Source: Streptomyces sp. NBC_01260
GTDB lineage: Bacteria; Actinomycetota; Actinomycetes; Streptomycetales; Streptomycetaceae
DNA length: 64,000 nucleotides
Reading direction: 5' to 3'
NCBI RefSeq assembly: GCF_036226405.1
Contig: NZ_CP108464.1
Location: 1,984,001-2,048,000, forward strand
This document shows, in pieces, positions 1-8,609 of this stretch (positions are counted from its first letter, which is position 1; every line of letters starts with the position of its first letter). The position numbers and the translations under genes were made by a program. The notes under the pieces were generated by a model. It searched no databases. It was not told the DNA's origin and worked only from the letters and a program-made list of their open reading frames with translations.

Positions 1-101
1 TCGCCCCCAGCGTCAACTCGACCGATGCGAAGGGGCAGGACACCAAGGACGTGGTCATGGAACTCATCGTCGCGGCCTTCGGCGCACCGTCGGCCGGGTG
101 A
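1..101 (+). CDS. 3' end of an unidentified gene
   Basis: The frame beginning at base 3 is open from the window edge to a TGA at 99-101. It gives a tail of 32 residues that includes KDVVMELIVAAFGAP. Codon third positions are almost all G or C, as in a real Streptomyces gene. The family cannot be named from this short tail. Its stop overlaps the end of the minus-strand remnant at 64-332. Confidence 0.5.
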   Translation, partial: APSVNSTDAKGQDTKDVVMELIVAAFGAPSAG

Positions 102-332
102 CTCGCACCGCGGGGGCAATCGCCTGCGCGGGCACCGGCTCCACCGTCCGCTCCATGCCGCGGACCGGATCGCGGTACGGACGACGCGCGAGGCCGAGGA
201 GTTCAGCAGATCCTCGGCCCGGCGCGGTGCGTGGACGAGCGGAAAGGCGGTCAGCCCGTTCAGTACCGGACAGACGATGAAGACGACCAACCACACGCGC
301 ATACGCCGCCGCAGGGTACGTCGCCCGCTCAT
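64..332 (-). pseudogene. Remnant of a small membrane protein gene (possible)
   Basis: An ATG at 332 opens a coding-like minus-strand frame whose first 45 residues include a hydrophobic helix (MRVWLVVFIVCPVLNGLTAF) with high GC3. From about base 195 that frame becomes Trp/Arg/Cys-rich and unlike coding sequence. A neighbouring frame then becomes coding-like, containing RRPYRDPVR, and stops at 64-66. This is what a small membrane protein with an internal deletion or frameshift would look like. I recall a Streptomyces family with a similar N-terminus and a PYRDPVR-like motif, but that is recall and unverified. The alternative is simple non-coding GC-rich sequence. Confidence 0.35.
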
Positions 333-385
333 GTCTCCGGCGTGCGCCCGTGTTCACCGGCCCGTTGCGTCACCTCTGGCAGGGC

Positions 386-1549
386 TCACAGGCCGACGAT
401 GGCGTTCCACTTCTTGGCGTACTCGGTGCGCTCCTCGGAGGTGATGTCGCGGGCGATGGCGAGCCGCTTGCGCATGGCGTCGTCGGGGAAGATCAGCGGG
501 TCCTCGGCGAGCGCGGCGGTCTCCTCGTCCTTGGAGGAGGCCAGTACCTCGCGGGCGGCCGGGACCGGGCAGACGTAGTTGACCCAAGTCGCCAGTTCGG
601 CGGCGACCTCGGGCTCGTAGTAGTAGTCGACGAGCTTCTCAGCGTTGCGCTTGTGGTGGGCGAGGTTGGGGATCATGAGTGATTCCGCCCAGAGCTCGGC
701 CCCTTCCTCGGGCACCACGAACTCGATCTCGGGGTTGTCCGCCTGGAGCTGGATGACATCGCCGGAGTAGGCCTGGCAGGCGAGCACATCGCCGGTGGAG
801 AGGTCCTTGATGTAGTCGTTGCCTGTGAAGCGGCGGATGTGCTTGGTCTTCACCAGCTTCTCCACCTGCTCGCAGATGTCGTAGAAGTCGTCGCGCTTCC
901 AGCGGGTGATGTCGATGCCGTTGCCCTGCATCAGCAGGGCGAAGGACTCGTCGAGTCCGGAGAGCAGCGTCACCTTGCCGCGCAGGTCGTGCGCCCACAG
1001 GTCGCTCAGGTGCTGGATCTCGCGGCCGAGCTTCTTGCGGTTGTAGGCAATGCCGGTGATCCCGGACTGCCAGGGCACGCTGTGGGTGCGGCCCCTGTCG
1101 AAGGCGGGCGAGCGCAGCTGCGGATCGAGGTACTTCGCCACATTGGGCTGCTTGGCCCGGTCCATCTCCTGGACCCAGCCGAGCCGGACGAACCGGGCGG
1201 CCATCCAGTCGCTCATGACGATGAGGTCACGCCCGGTCTGCTGGTGGTTCATCAGCGCGGGGCTGATCTTCCCGAAGAACTCGTCGTTGTCGTTGATCTC
1301 CTCGGTGTACGTGACGGAGATCCCGGTGCGCTTGCTGAAGGCGTCCAGGGTGGGCCGCTTCGACTGGTTCTCGTCGTCGGTGTCGATGTAGAGCGGCCAG
1401 TTGGCGAAGTGCAGGGTGTGGTCCCTGGCGGAGGAGTCGCGTCCGGCACGGTCACCGGGCTCCACATAGGCGGCGGGCACTCCGCAGCCGGCCAGCGTGA
1501 CACCGGCCGCCCCCGCCCCGAGGGCGCGGAGCAGGGACCGGCGGGACAT
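386..1549 (-). CDS. Polyamine ABC transporter substrate-binding lipoprotein (PotD-like)
   Basis: The 387-residue product resembles PotD/PotF extracytoplasmic receptors that bind spermidine or putrescine for an ABC importer. The N-terminus (MSRRSLLRALGAGAAG followed by LAGC) combines a twin-arginine motif with a lipobox, predicting Tat export and lipid attachment at Cys22. The mature protein begins with the family-typical LHFANWPLYIDTD. I chose the ATG at 1549 because it starts immediately at the Tat signal; longer frames upstream do not look coding. No permease or ATPase gene adjoins it, so the transporter partners must lie elsewhere. Its neighbour on the same strand is an aldehyde dehydrogenase of the putrescine-degradation type, which fits a polyamine substrate. 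Confidence 0.85.
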   Translation of the reverse strand: MSRRSLLRALGAGAAGVTLAGCGVPAAYVEPGDRAGRDSSARDHTLHFANWPLYIDTDDENQSKRPTLDAFSKRTGISVTYTEEINDNDEFFGKISPALMNHQQTGRDLIVMSDWMAARFVRLGWVQEMDRAKQPNVAKYLDPQLRSPAFDRGRTHSVPWQSGITGIAYNRKKLGREIQHLSDLWAHDLRGKVTLLSGLDESFALLMQGNGIDITRWKRDDFYDICEQVEKLVKTKHIRRFTGNDYIKDLSTGDVLACQAYSGDVIQLQADNPEIEFVVPEEGAELWAESLMIPNLAHHKRNAEKLVDYYYEPEVAAELATWVNYVCPVPAAREVLASSKDEETAALAEDPLIFPDDAMRKRLAIARDITSEERTEYAKKWNAIVGL

Positions 1550-1678
1550 GGGGTTCTTCGGGATTGCTCGCACCTGCGCAGGATGCCGGGCGGCGGGTAC
1601 CGCAGGCAATGGACCAACCGTCCAGCGGTGGCCGCCCACCGCGCACACCCTGTCGATGCCGGGCGGGGCCGGGAGCAC

Positions 1679-1714
1679 GGATGCGGCCCCGGGCAGGAGC
1701 CCGGGGCCGCATCC
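1679..1714 (-). terminator. Hairpin after the aldehyde dehydrogenase gene
   Basis: A perfect 16-bp inverted repeat (GGATGCGGCCCCGGGC and its complement) with a four-base AGGA loop lies 20 bp past the dehydrogenase stop. It probably separates that transcript from potD. No U-tract is visible, which is usual for Streptomyces. Confidence 0.75.
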
Positions 1715-1733
1715 GTACGGGTCGCCGCGGCGG

Positions 1734-3173
1734 TCAGCCGTCGAGCGAGGTCATGACGTGCTTGATCCGGGTGTAGTCCTCGAAGCCGTAGGCGGAGAGG
1801 TCCTTGCCGTAGCCGGACTTCTTGAACCCGCCGTGCGGCATCTCGGCGACGAGCGGGATGTGGGTGTTGATCCACACACAGCCGAAGTCGAGGTTCTTGG
1901 ACATCCGCATGGCGCGGGAGTGGTCCTTGGTCCACACCGAGGAGGCGAGGGCGTACTCGACGCCGTTCGCCCACTCCAGCGCCTGCGCCTCGTCCCTGAA
2001 GGACTGGACGGTGATGACCGGGCCGAAGACCTCGTTCTGGATGATCTCGTCGTCCTGCTTGAGGCCGGAGACGACGGTCGGGGCGTAGAAGTAGCCCTTC
2101 TCGCCGACCCGGTGGCCGCCCGCCTCGACCTTGGCGTGGGCGGGGAGCCGCTCGATGAAGCCGCTGACCTGGGCGAGCTGGTTGGCGTTGTTGAGCGGGC
2201 CGTAGAGCACGTCCTCGTCGTCCGGCTGCCCGGTCTTCGTGTCGGCGGCGGCCTTGGCCAGCGCGGTGACGAACTCGTCGTGGATGGACTCGTGGACCAG
2301 GACGCGGGTCGCGGCGGTGCAGTCCTGCCCTGCGTTGAAGTAGCCGGCGACCGAGATGTCCTCGACGGCCTTGGCGATGTCGGTGTCCTCGAACACGACG
2401 ACCGGCGCCTTGCCGCCGAGCTCCAGGTGGACGCGCTTGACGTCCTTCGCGGCGGACTCGGCGACCTGCATACCGGCCCGTACCGAACCGGTGATGGAGG
2501 CCATCGCCGGGGTCCGGTGCTCCACCATCGCGCGGCCGGTGTCGCGGTCGCCGCAGATGACGTTGAAGACGCCCTTGGGCAGGATCTGCCCGATGATCTC
2601 GGCGATCAGCACGGTGGACGCCGGGGTGGTGTCGGACGGCTTGATGACGACGGTGTTGCCCGCGGCGAGCGCCGGGGCGAACTTCCAGACGGCCATCATC
2701 ATCGGGTAGTTCCACGGCGCGACCTGGGCGCAGACACCGACCGGCTCGCGGCGGACGATGGAGGTGAGCCCCTCCATGTACTCGCCGGCCGAACGGCCCT
2801 CCAGCAGCCGGGCGGCACCCGCGAAGAAGCGGATCTGGTCGACCATCGGCGGGAGTTCCTCGGTGCGGGTGAGCCCGACCGGTTTGCCGGTGTTCTCGGA
2901 CTCGGCCGCGATGAGGTCCTCGGCGCGCTCCTCGAAGGCGTCCGCGATCTTCAGCAGGGCGCGCTGGCGCTCGGCGGGGGTGGCGTCGCGCCAGGCCGGG
3001 AAGGCCGCGGCGGCGGCGTCCATGGCGGCATCGACATCGGCGCCGCCGGAGAGCGGTGAGGTCGCGTAGACCTCTTCCGTCACCGGGTTGACCACGTCGA
3101 TGGTCCGCCCGTCGGCGGCGTCACGGAACTCTCCGTTGATGTAGTTGCGCAGACGGCGCACCTCGGTGGTCAC
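1734..3173 (-). CDS. Gamma-aminobutyraldehyde / betaine-aldehyde dehydrogenase family
   Basis: An NAD(P)-dependent aldehyde dehydrogenase of 479 residues, the normal family length. The GTG at 3173 is the start because GGAGG precedes it at good spacing. Conserved sites are visible: PWNYP near 153, ELGGK with the general-base Glu251, and FNAGQDC with the nucleophile Cys285. The family oxidises 4-aminobutanal to GABA or betaine aldehyde to betaine. The flanking PotD-like receptor and the divergent Lrp regulator and aminotransferase favour the putrescine route: the aminotransferase would form aminobutyraldehyde and this enzyme would oxidise it. Exact substrate is inferred from context. Confidence 0.88.
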   Translation of the reverse strand: MTTEVRRLRNYINGEFRDAADGRTIDVVNPVTEEVYATSPLSGGADVDAAMDAAAAAFPAWRDATPAERQRALLKIADAFEERAEDLIAAESENTGKPVGLTRTEELPPMVDQIRFFAGAARLLEGRSAGEYMEGLTSIVRREPVGVCAQVAPWNYPMMMAVWKFAPALAAGNTVVIKPSDTTPASTVLIAEIIGQILPKGVFNVICGDRDTGRAMVEHRTPAMASITGSVRAGMQVAESAAKDVKRVHLELGGKAPVVVFEDTDIAKAVEDISVAGYFNAGQDCTAATRVLVHESIHDEFVTALAKAAADTKTGQPDDEDVLYGPLNNANQLAQVSGFIERLPAHAKVEAGGHRVGEKGYFYAPTVVSGLKQDDEIIQNEVFGPVITVQSFRDEAQALEWANGVEYALASSVWTKDHSRAMRMSKNLDFGCVWINTHIPLVAEMPHGGFKKSGYGKDLSAYGFEDYTRIKHVMTSLDG

Positions 3174-3336
3174 AGCCGGCCCTCCTGCTCTGAAGTCCAA
3201 TGGGTGAGACGCCCAGCGTAGTCGCTCGGGTAACGCTTTCGACATACCCAACCGCCGTGAACTTCGGATTCAGTGAGATTCAGACCCCTCAACAACGAAT
3301 TTCATCGAATGAGGGTTGCCAGACAGACGAGTCCCG

Positions 3337-3843
3337 GTGCACAGTGACTCCGTGGCCAGTCGCAGCGCAGACTCCAGGACCGGGAACGGATCGTCCTCAA
3401 CGGTCGATGCCGTGTCCCTCGCAATCATCGAGCAGCTCCAGGAGGACGGGCGTCGTCCGTACGCCGCGATCGGCAAGGCCGTCGGCCTCTCCGAGGCGGC
3501 CGTGCGACAGCGCGTCCAGAAGCTGCTCGACCAGGGCGTGATGCAGATCGTCGCCGTCACCGACCCGCTCACCGTGGGGTTCAGACGGCAGGCGATGGTC
3601 GGGATCAATGTCGAGGGCGACCTCGATCCCGTCGCGGAGGCCCTGTCGGCCATGGCCGAGTGCGAGTACGTGGTGATGACCGCGGGCTCCTTCGACCTGA
3701 TGGTGGAGATCGTCTGCGAGGACGACGACCACCTGCTGGAGACGATCAACAAACGCATCCGGGCCATTCCCGGAGTGCGCTCCACCGAGAGCTTCGTCTA
3801 CCTCAAGCTCAAGAAGCAGACCTATATGTGGGGAACCCGATAG
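3337..3843 (+). CDS. Lrp/AsnC family transcriptional regulator
   Basis: A 168-residue regulator with an N-terminal winged helix-turn-helix (about residues 25-80, including AIGKAVGLSEAAVRQRVQKL) and a C-terminal RAM ligand-binding domain (about 90-165). It starts at the GTG at 3337; a TTG at 3316 would add seven residues. It is transcribed divergently from the aldehyde dehydrogenase and ends two bases before the aminotransferase start, so it probably controls both. Lrp proteins usually respond to amino acids or related amines. The ligand is unknown. Confidence 0.9.
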   Translation: MHSDSVASRSADSRTGNGSSSTVDAVSLAIIEQLQEDGRRPYAAIGKAVGLSEAAVRQRVQKLLDQGVMQIVAVTDPLTVGFRRQAMVGINVEGDLDPVAEALSAMAECEYVVMTAGSFDLMVEIVCEDDDHLLETINKRIRAIPGVRSTESFVYLKLKKQTYMWGTR

Positions 3844-3845
3844 CC

Positions 3846-5207
3846 GTGAGCAAGGACCTCAGCCGGACCGCGTACGACCACCTGTGGATGCACTTCACCC
3901 GCATGTCGGACTACGAGAACGCGCCCGTTCCCACCATCGTGCGTGGCGAGGGCACCTACATTTTCGACGACCAGGGCAAGCGCTACCTCGACGGCCTGTC
4001 CGGCCTGTTCGTGGTCAACGCCGGCCACGGCCGTCACGAGCTCGCCGAGGCCGCGTACAAGCAGGCGCAGGAGCTGGCCTTCTTCCCGGTGTGGTCCTAC
4101 GCCCACCCGAAGGCCGTCGAGCTGGCCGAGCGCCTCGCCGACTACGCCCCGGGCGACCTCAACAAGGTCTTCTTCACCACCGGTGGCGGCGAGGCCGTCG
4201 AGACCGCGTGGAAGCTGGCCAAGCAGTACTTCAAGCTCAAGGGCAAGCCGACCAAGTACAAGGTCATCTCGCGTGCGGTCGCCTACCACGGCACCCCGCA
4301 GGGCGCCCTGTCCATCACCGGTCTGCCGGCCCTCAAGGCCCCCTTCGAGCCGCTGGTCCCCGGCGCGCACAAGGTGCCGAACACCAACATCTACCGTGCC
4401 CCGCTCTTCGGTGACGACCCGGAGGCCTTCGGCCGCTGGGCCGCCGACCAGATCGAGCAGGAGATCCTCTTCGAGGGCGCGGACACCGTCGCGGCCGTCT
4501 TCCTGGAGCCCGTGCAGAACGCGGGCGGCTGTTTCCCGCCCCCGCCCGGCTACTTCCAGCGCGTCCGCGAGATCTGCGACAAGTACGACGTGCTGCTCGT
4601 CTCCGACGAGGTCATCTGCGCCTTCGGCCGGCTCGGCACGATGTTCGCCTGCGACAAGTTCGGCTACGTGCCGGACATGATCACCTGCGCCAAGGGCATG
4701 ACCTCGGGCTACTCGCCGATCGGTGCCTGCATCATCTCGGACAAGCTCGCCGAGCCGTTCTACGAGGGTGACAACACCTTCCTGCACGGCTACACCTTCG
4801 GCGGCCACCCGGTCTCCGCCGCGGTCGGCCTCGCCAACCTCGACATCTTCGAGCGCGAGGGCCTCAACCAGCACGTCCTCGACAACGAGAACGCCTTCTT
4901 CACCACGCTGCAGAAGCTGCACGACCTGCCGATCGTCGGCGACGTCCGCGGCAACGGCTTCTTCTACGGCATAGAACTGGTGAAGGACAAGGTCACCAAG
5001 GAGACGTTCACCGACGAGGAGACCGAGCGCGTCCTGTACGGCTTCCTCTCCAAGGCGCTGTACGAGAACGGCCTGTACTGCCGGGCCGACGACCGCGGCG
5101 ACCCGGTCGTCCAGCTCGCCCCGCCGCTGATCTCCGACCAGTCCACGTTCGACGAGATCGAGTCCATCCTGCGGTCCGTCCTGACGGAGGCCTGGACGAA
5201 GCTCTGA
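3846..5207 (+). CDS. Class III (omega) aminotransferase
   Basis: A PLP-dependent fold-type I aminotransferase of 453 residues. The glycine-rich phosphate-binding region (TTGGGEAVETAWKLA, about 111-125), the cofactor Asp254 in SDEV, and the Schiff-base Lys283 in CAKGMTSGY are all present. It starts with GTG three bases after the Lrp gene stops, so the two are probably co-transcribed. Relatives act on putrescine, GABA, beta-alanine or pyruvate pairs. The context suggests an amine donor such as putrescine. It has the full family length with no missing active-site residue. Confidence 0.9.
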   Translation: MSKDLSRTAYDHLWMHFTRMSDYENAPVPTIVRGEGTYIFDDQGKRYLDGLSGLFVVNAGHGRHELAEAAYKQAQELAFFPVWSYAHPKAVELAERLADYAPGDLNKVFFTTGGGEAVETAWKLAKQYFKLKGKPTKYKVISRAVAYHGTPQGALSITGLPALKAPFEPLVPGAHKVPNTNIYRAPLFGDDPEAFGRWAADQIEQEILFEGADTVAAVFLEPVQNAGGCFPPPPGYFQRVREICDKYDVLLVSDEVICAFGRLGTMFACDKFGYVPDMITCAKGMTSGYSPIGACIISDKLAEPFYEGDNTFLHGYTFGGHPVSAAVGLANLDIFEREGLNQHVLDNENAFFTTLQKLHDLPIVGDVRGNGFFYGIELVKDKVTKETFTDEETERVLYGFLSKALYENGLYCRADDRGDPVVQLAPPLISDQSTFDEIESILRSVLTEAWTKL

Positions 5208-5309
5208 CGAGGCTCTGACCAAGGGCTCGATCGGCTGATCGACCGAGCTCTCGCTTGACCACCGCTTGACCGTCCCCCGACGGCCCTGAAGCGGTCATTT
5301 CATACGGTC

Positions 5310-5363
5310 CACGCGGCCCGGATGCGCCCAATCGAGTGGGAAGAGGCGCACCCGGGCCGCGTG
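5310..5363 (+). terminator. Hairpin between the aminotransferase and ABC genes
   Basis: A 19-bp stem (left arm 5310-5328, right arm 5345-5363, one A-C mismatch) with a 16-base loop lies 100 bp after the aminotransferase stop. It likely ends the lrp-aminotransferase transcript. Confidence 0.75.
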
Positions 5364-5422
5364 CTGTGCGCACACCGCGGTCCGAATCCTTACGGTGCCG
5401 AGTGACCGATCGGCCCCCTCTT

Positions 5423-5444
5423 CGTTCCCCCGTACGGGGGAACG
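5423..5444. promoter_or_regulatory. Perfect 22-bp palindrome, candidate operator
   Basis: CGTTCCCCCGT followed directly by its exact complement forms a loop-free 22-bp palindrome 30 bp upstream of the ABC ATPase start codon. Without a loop it is better placed as a dimeric-regulator binding site than as a terminator. The regulator is unknown. Confidence 0.5.
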
Positions 5445-5474
5445 GGATATCTGATCTGAACCGAGGTGTACGCC

Positions 5475-6212
5475 ATGGTGGCCCCGCCGGACAACGACGT
5501 GATCTGGGCGCGTTCCCTGCACCACTCCCACAACGGCTCACCCGCGCTCGGCGGGGTGTCCCTGGGGATCCGCGACGGCGAGATCCTCGCCGTGACCGGC
5601 CCGCGCGGCAGCGGGAAGACCACGCTGCTGCACTGCCTGTCCGGTCAACTGGTCCCCGACCAGGGGGAGGTGTGGTTCAACAGCGTCCCCGTACACACCA
5701 TGGGCCCCCGGCTGCGCGAACGGCTGCGCCGCGACAAGTTCGGCTGGATCGCCCCCGAGCCCCAGCTCGTCCCGGAGCTGACCACCTGGGAGAACACCGC
5801 CCTTCCGCTCCTGCTGCGCGGCGCCTCGCACCGGGAGGCCAAGAAGGCCGCCATGGAGTGGCTGGAGCGCCTCGACATCGGCATGTGCGCCAGGAAGCGG
5901 CCGCACACCCTCCAGCAGAGCCAGCGGCAGCGGATCTCGGTGGCCCGCGCGCTGGCCGCCGCCCCCGCGGTGATCTTCGCCGACGAGCCGACCGCGACCC
6001 TGCACCACACCGACCGCACCCATGTGCTGCGCACCCTGACGAGCGCGGCCCGCTCGCACGGCATCACGGTGGTCCTCGCCACGCACGACGCGGAGATCGC
6101 CGCCCTCGCCGACCGTGCGGTGCCGCTGCTCGACGGGCGCAGGGTCGCCACGGTCGCCCTGCCGGCCGCAACCGACACGGAAGGCCGCGCGGCGTGCTCG
6201 CTCTCCGTCTAG
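5475..6212 (+). CDS. ABC transporter ATP-binding protein
   Basis: A single nucleotide-binding domain of 245 residues with Walker A GPRGSGKTT, Walker B VIFADEPTA and a switch His in ATHDAEI. The ABC signature is degenerate: LQQSQ replaces LSGGQ, so the ATPase cycle may be asymmetric or weak. The ATG at 5475 has GAGG eight bases upstream; a GTG at 5466 would add three residues and overlap that site. It overlaps the following permease gene by 19 bp. No binding-protein gene adjoins, so an exporter is likely. The substrate cannot be inferred. Confidence 0.82.
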   Translation: MVAPPDNDVIWARSLHHSHNGSPALGGVSLGIRDGEILAVTGPRGSGKTTLLHCLSGQLVPDQGEVWFNSVPVHTMGPRLRERLRRDKFGWIAPEPQLVPELTTWENTALPLLLRGASHREAKKAAMEWLERLDIGMCARKRPHTLQQSQRQRISVARALAAAPAVIFADEPTATLHHTDRTHVLRTLTSAARSHGITVVLATHDAEIAALADRAVPLLDGRRVATVALPAATDTEGRAACSLSV

Positions 6213-7378
6213 CCCGCGGTTCCCATCCGCTGGTCCTCATGCGGCGGCTGCTGGTCGCGGCCGCCTCCGCCGGGGTCGGCTTCCTCCTGCTGTGCACCCT
6301 GGGATACGCCTCCGGGCACCCGGCGCACTCCGCCGGTTCCGTGCTGCGGCTGCTGTGGTGCTTCGTACCGCTGGCCGCCACCGTGCAGTTCGCGGTCGCG
6401 GTCGCCCGGACCGACCCGAGCACCCGCCCACGCGCCGGACTGTCCGCCGTCGGCCTCGGGCCGGTCCGGCTCAGCGTGCTGGCCGCCGTCTCCACCGCCG
6501 TCTCGTGCACCCTCGGCTCCATGGTGGCGCTGCTCCTCTTCCTCCATCTGCGCGGTGATCTGTCGGGACTGCCGTTCGACGGTGCCGCGGCCGGGCTGCT
6601 GGGCGCCCAGGCGCCGCTGCCGCTGGCCGCCGTCCTGGTCCTGCTGACCCTGCTGCCCGCGGCGGCGGCGACGGCGAGCGCGCTGGCGCTGCGCGCCAAA
6701 CCGGTGCGGGCGGCGGGCGTTCAGGACGGTTCGCCGGACCTGGTACCCGAGGAGCAGGTCCCGGCTCCGGCCGCGCCGCCGACCGGCCTGCCGTGGGGCG
6801 TGGCCCTGACGGCCGCCGGACTCGCGGTCGAGGCGTACGCGGGCCGCGGTTCGGCGGGCAGCCCGTTCCCGCTCCCCGGAAAGCTCGACTCCACTCCGGC
6901 CTGGGTCCTGATGGGGTGGACGCTGACGGCGATCGGCCTCGCCACGGCCGGCCCCGGGCTGACCCGTCTCGCCGGGCGGCTGCTCCAGGCGCTGCGCCCC
7001 GGAGCCGTACGCCTGCTGGCGGGGCGGGTGCTGATGGACGAGGCAGGCCGGATCGGCCGGCCGCTGGGCGTCGTCTGCGCGGTGCTCTCGGCCGTCATCG
7101 CCGCGTTCGCGCTGTACGGGACGGGCCCCCGGCCCTTCGGACCGCTCACCGCACTCGGCGCCGTGCTCGTCATCGGCTGCACGACGGCGACGCTGCTGAC
7201 GTCGGCGCTGGAGGCGAAGCAGGCCCGCGCCGAAACGGCGCAGGCACTGCTGCGGCTCGGCGCCCCGGCCTCGGCGCTGCGGGCCGCGACGATGCTGCGC
7301 GCGGCCGCACTGCTCCTCGTCTTCGCCCCGCTGACCTGGGCGATCGCCGAGCTGGCCGCTCTCCCGCTGACCGCCTGA
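6194..7378 (+). CDS. ABC transporter permease
   Basis: A 394-residue polytopic membrane protein with about eight to ten hydrophobic helices and an Ala/Pro-rich loop near residues 175-200. It starts at the GTG at 6194 inside the end of the ATPase gene, implying translational coupling. The ATPase next to it supports an ABC permease role. It resembles no well-characterised exporter that I can name. The C-terminal segment (ETAQALLRLGAPASALRAAT) has the look of a coupling-helix region. Confidence 0.75.
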   Translation: MLALRLARGSHPLVLMRRLLVAAASAGVGFLLLCTLGYASGHPAHSAGSVLRLLWCFVPLAATVQFAVAVARTDPSTRPRAGLSAVGLGPVRLSVLAAVSTAVSCTLGSMVALLLFLHLRGDLSGLPFDGAAAGLLGAQAPLPLAAVLVLLTLLPAAAATASALALRAKPVRAAGVQDGSPDLVPEEQVPAPAAPPTGLPWGVALTAAGLAVEAYAGRGSAGSPFPLPGKLDSTPAWVLMGWTLTAIGLATAGPGLTRLAGRLLQALRPGAVRLLAGRVLMDEAGRIGRPLGVVCAVLSAVIAAFALYGTGPRPFGPLTALGAVLVIGCTTATLLTSALEAKQARAETAQALLRLGAPASALRAATMLRAAALLLVFAPLTWAIAELAALPLTA

Positions 7379-7445
7379 GCGGCTGAGCGGGAGAGCGGCC
7401 CGGCGCCACCGGGGCCGGGGCCCCGCCGGTCCGTAGCATGAGGGC

Positions 7446-8567
7446 GTGGAGAACCCGGACGAGAGCATTCCCGCACCCGGCGGCGAGATCGAGTCGCTCG
7501 CCGAATTCGACGAGGCGGTCGCCGCCGGCTCGCTGACCGGGCGCCGCGTCCAGTCCGTCGATCTGACGGACCGCGGTGCCGCCCTGCTGGCCGCCGACGC
7601 ATCGGGCGCCGTCTTCCTCGGCTGCCCGATGGAGTCCGGCGCGGCGGCGAAGGCAAGGGCCGACGGTGCGTTCGTCTTCCCGCCGGTACCGGGTCTGCCC
7701 TTCGACCCCTACCGCGGTCTGCTCTACTCCCCCGACGCGCTCTACGACGGGCTGACGAAGGGCGGTTACGAGGCGACACCCGACGCCCGTGCCTACCGCT
7801 GGTTCCAGGAGACGCGGACGAACGGTGACGCGTTCGCTTCGATGCTCCGCGCGCTCCACGACGACGCGGTCTCCGACGCGCTGGACGAACTCCTCGTCGG
7901 GGCAGGGGTGGTCGGCGTGATGGGCGGCCACGCGACGGCCCGCGGCAGCGCCGCCTACACGTCCGCGGCCCGCCTCGGCCGGACCCTGGCCCGCAGCGGG
8001 CTGACGGTGGCCACCGGCGGCGGCCCGGGTGCGATGGAGGCGGCGAACCTCGGCGCCTACGCGGCGCCGTACTCCGACCCGATGCTGGACAAGGCCTGCG
8101 AACTCCTGGCCTCGGTACCCTCGTTCGCCCCCTCGGTCTCCGACTGGGCGCTGGCGGCGTTCAGCGTGCGGGAGCGGTGGCCGGACGGCGGCGGCTCGGC
8201 GTCGATCCCCACCTGGTTCTACGGCCACGAGCCGCCGAACCCGTTCGCCGACCACATCGCCAAGTACTTCGCCAACGCCCTGCGCGAGGACGGGTTGCTG
8301 GCCCGCTCGACCGCGGGCGTCATCTTCCTCCCGGGCGCGGCCGGCACCGTCCAGGAGATCTTCGACAGCACGACCCCGAACTACTACGGTTCACGCGGCG
8401 GGCCGGTCCCGATGGTACTGGTCGGCCGTGACCACTGGACCCGGGAACTGCCCGCGTGGCCCCTGCTCCGGGCACTCGCCGCGGACCGGCCGATGGAATC
8501 CCGTATCGCGCTCGTGGACACGGTGGAGGAAGCACCCGCGGAGCTCGCCCGGCTGTCGGCGAAGTAG
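7446..8567 (+). CDS. LOG-family (lysine decarboxylase-like) Rossmann protein
   Basis: A 373-residue protein whose second half carries LOG/TIGR00730-type nucleotide-binding motifs: VMGGHATARGS, ATGGGPGAMEAANLGA and LPGAAGTVQEIFD. The last is a variant of the PGGxGTxxE motif. Plant LOG proteins are cytokinin-activating phosphoribohydrolases; the bacterial long forms are mostly uncharacterised. The start is the GTG at 7446, after a 67-bp gap from the permease. Its role in this locus is not evident. Confidence 0.78.
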   Translation: MENPDESIPAPGGEIESLAEFDEAVAAGSLTGRRVQSVDLTDRGAALLAADASGAVFLGCPMESGAAAKARADGAFVFPPVPGLPFDPYRGLLYSPDALYDGLTKGGYEATPDARAYRWFQETRTNGDAFASMLRALHDDAVSDALDELLVGAGVVGVMGGHATARGSAAYTSAARLGRTLARSGLTVATGGGPGAMEAANLGAYAAPYSDPMLDKACELLASVPSFAPSVSDWALAAFSVRERWPDGGGSASIPTWFYGHEPPNPFADHIAKYFANALREDGLLARSTAGVIFLPGAAGTVQEIFDSTTPNYYGSRGGPVPMVLVGRDHWTRELPAWPLLRALAADRPMESRIALVDTVEEAPAELARLSAK

Positions 8568-8609
8568 CCGCCCCGGCCGCCGCCCACCGCGCACCGCCGC
8601 CCCGTCGGC

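Noticed and set aside
839..1756. Long plus-strand frame opposite the PotD and dehydrogenase genes
   Set aside because: It is the complement of real genes, with Leu/Val/Gly-rich composition typical of antisense Streptomyces frames and no recognisable domain.
3822..5222. 466-residue minus-strand frame opposite the aminotransferase
   Set aside because: It is antisense to a complete class III aminotransferase with intact active-site residues.
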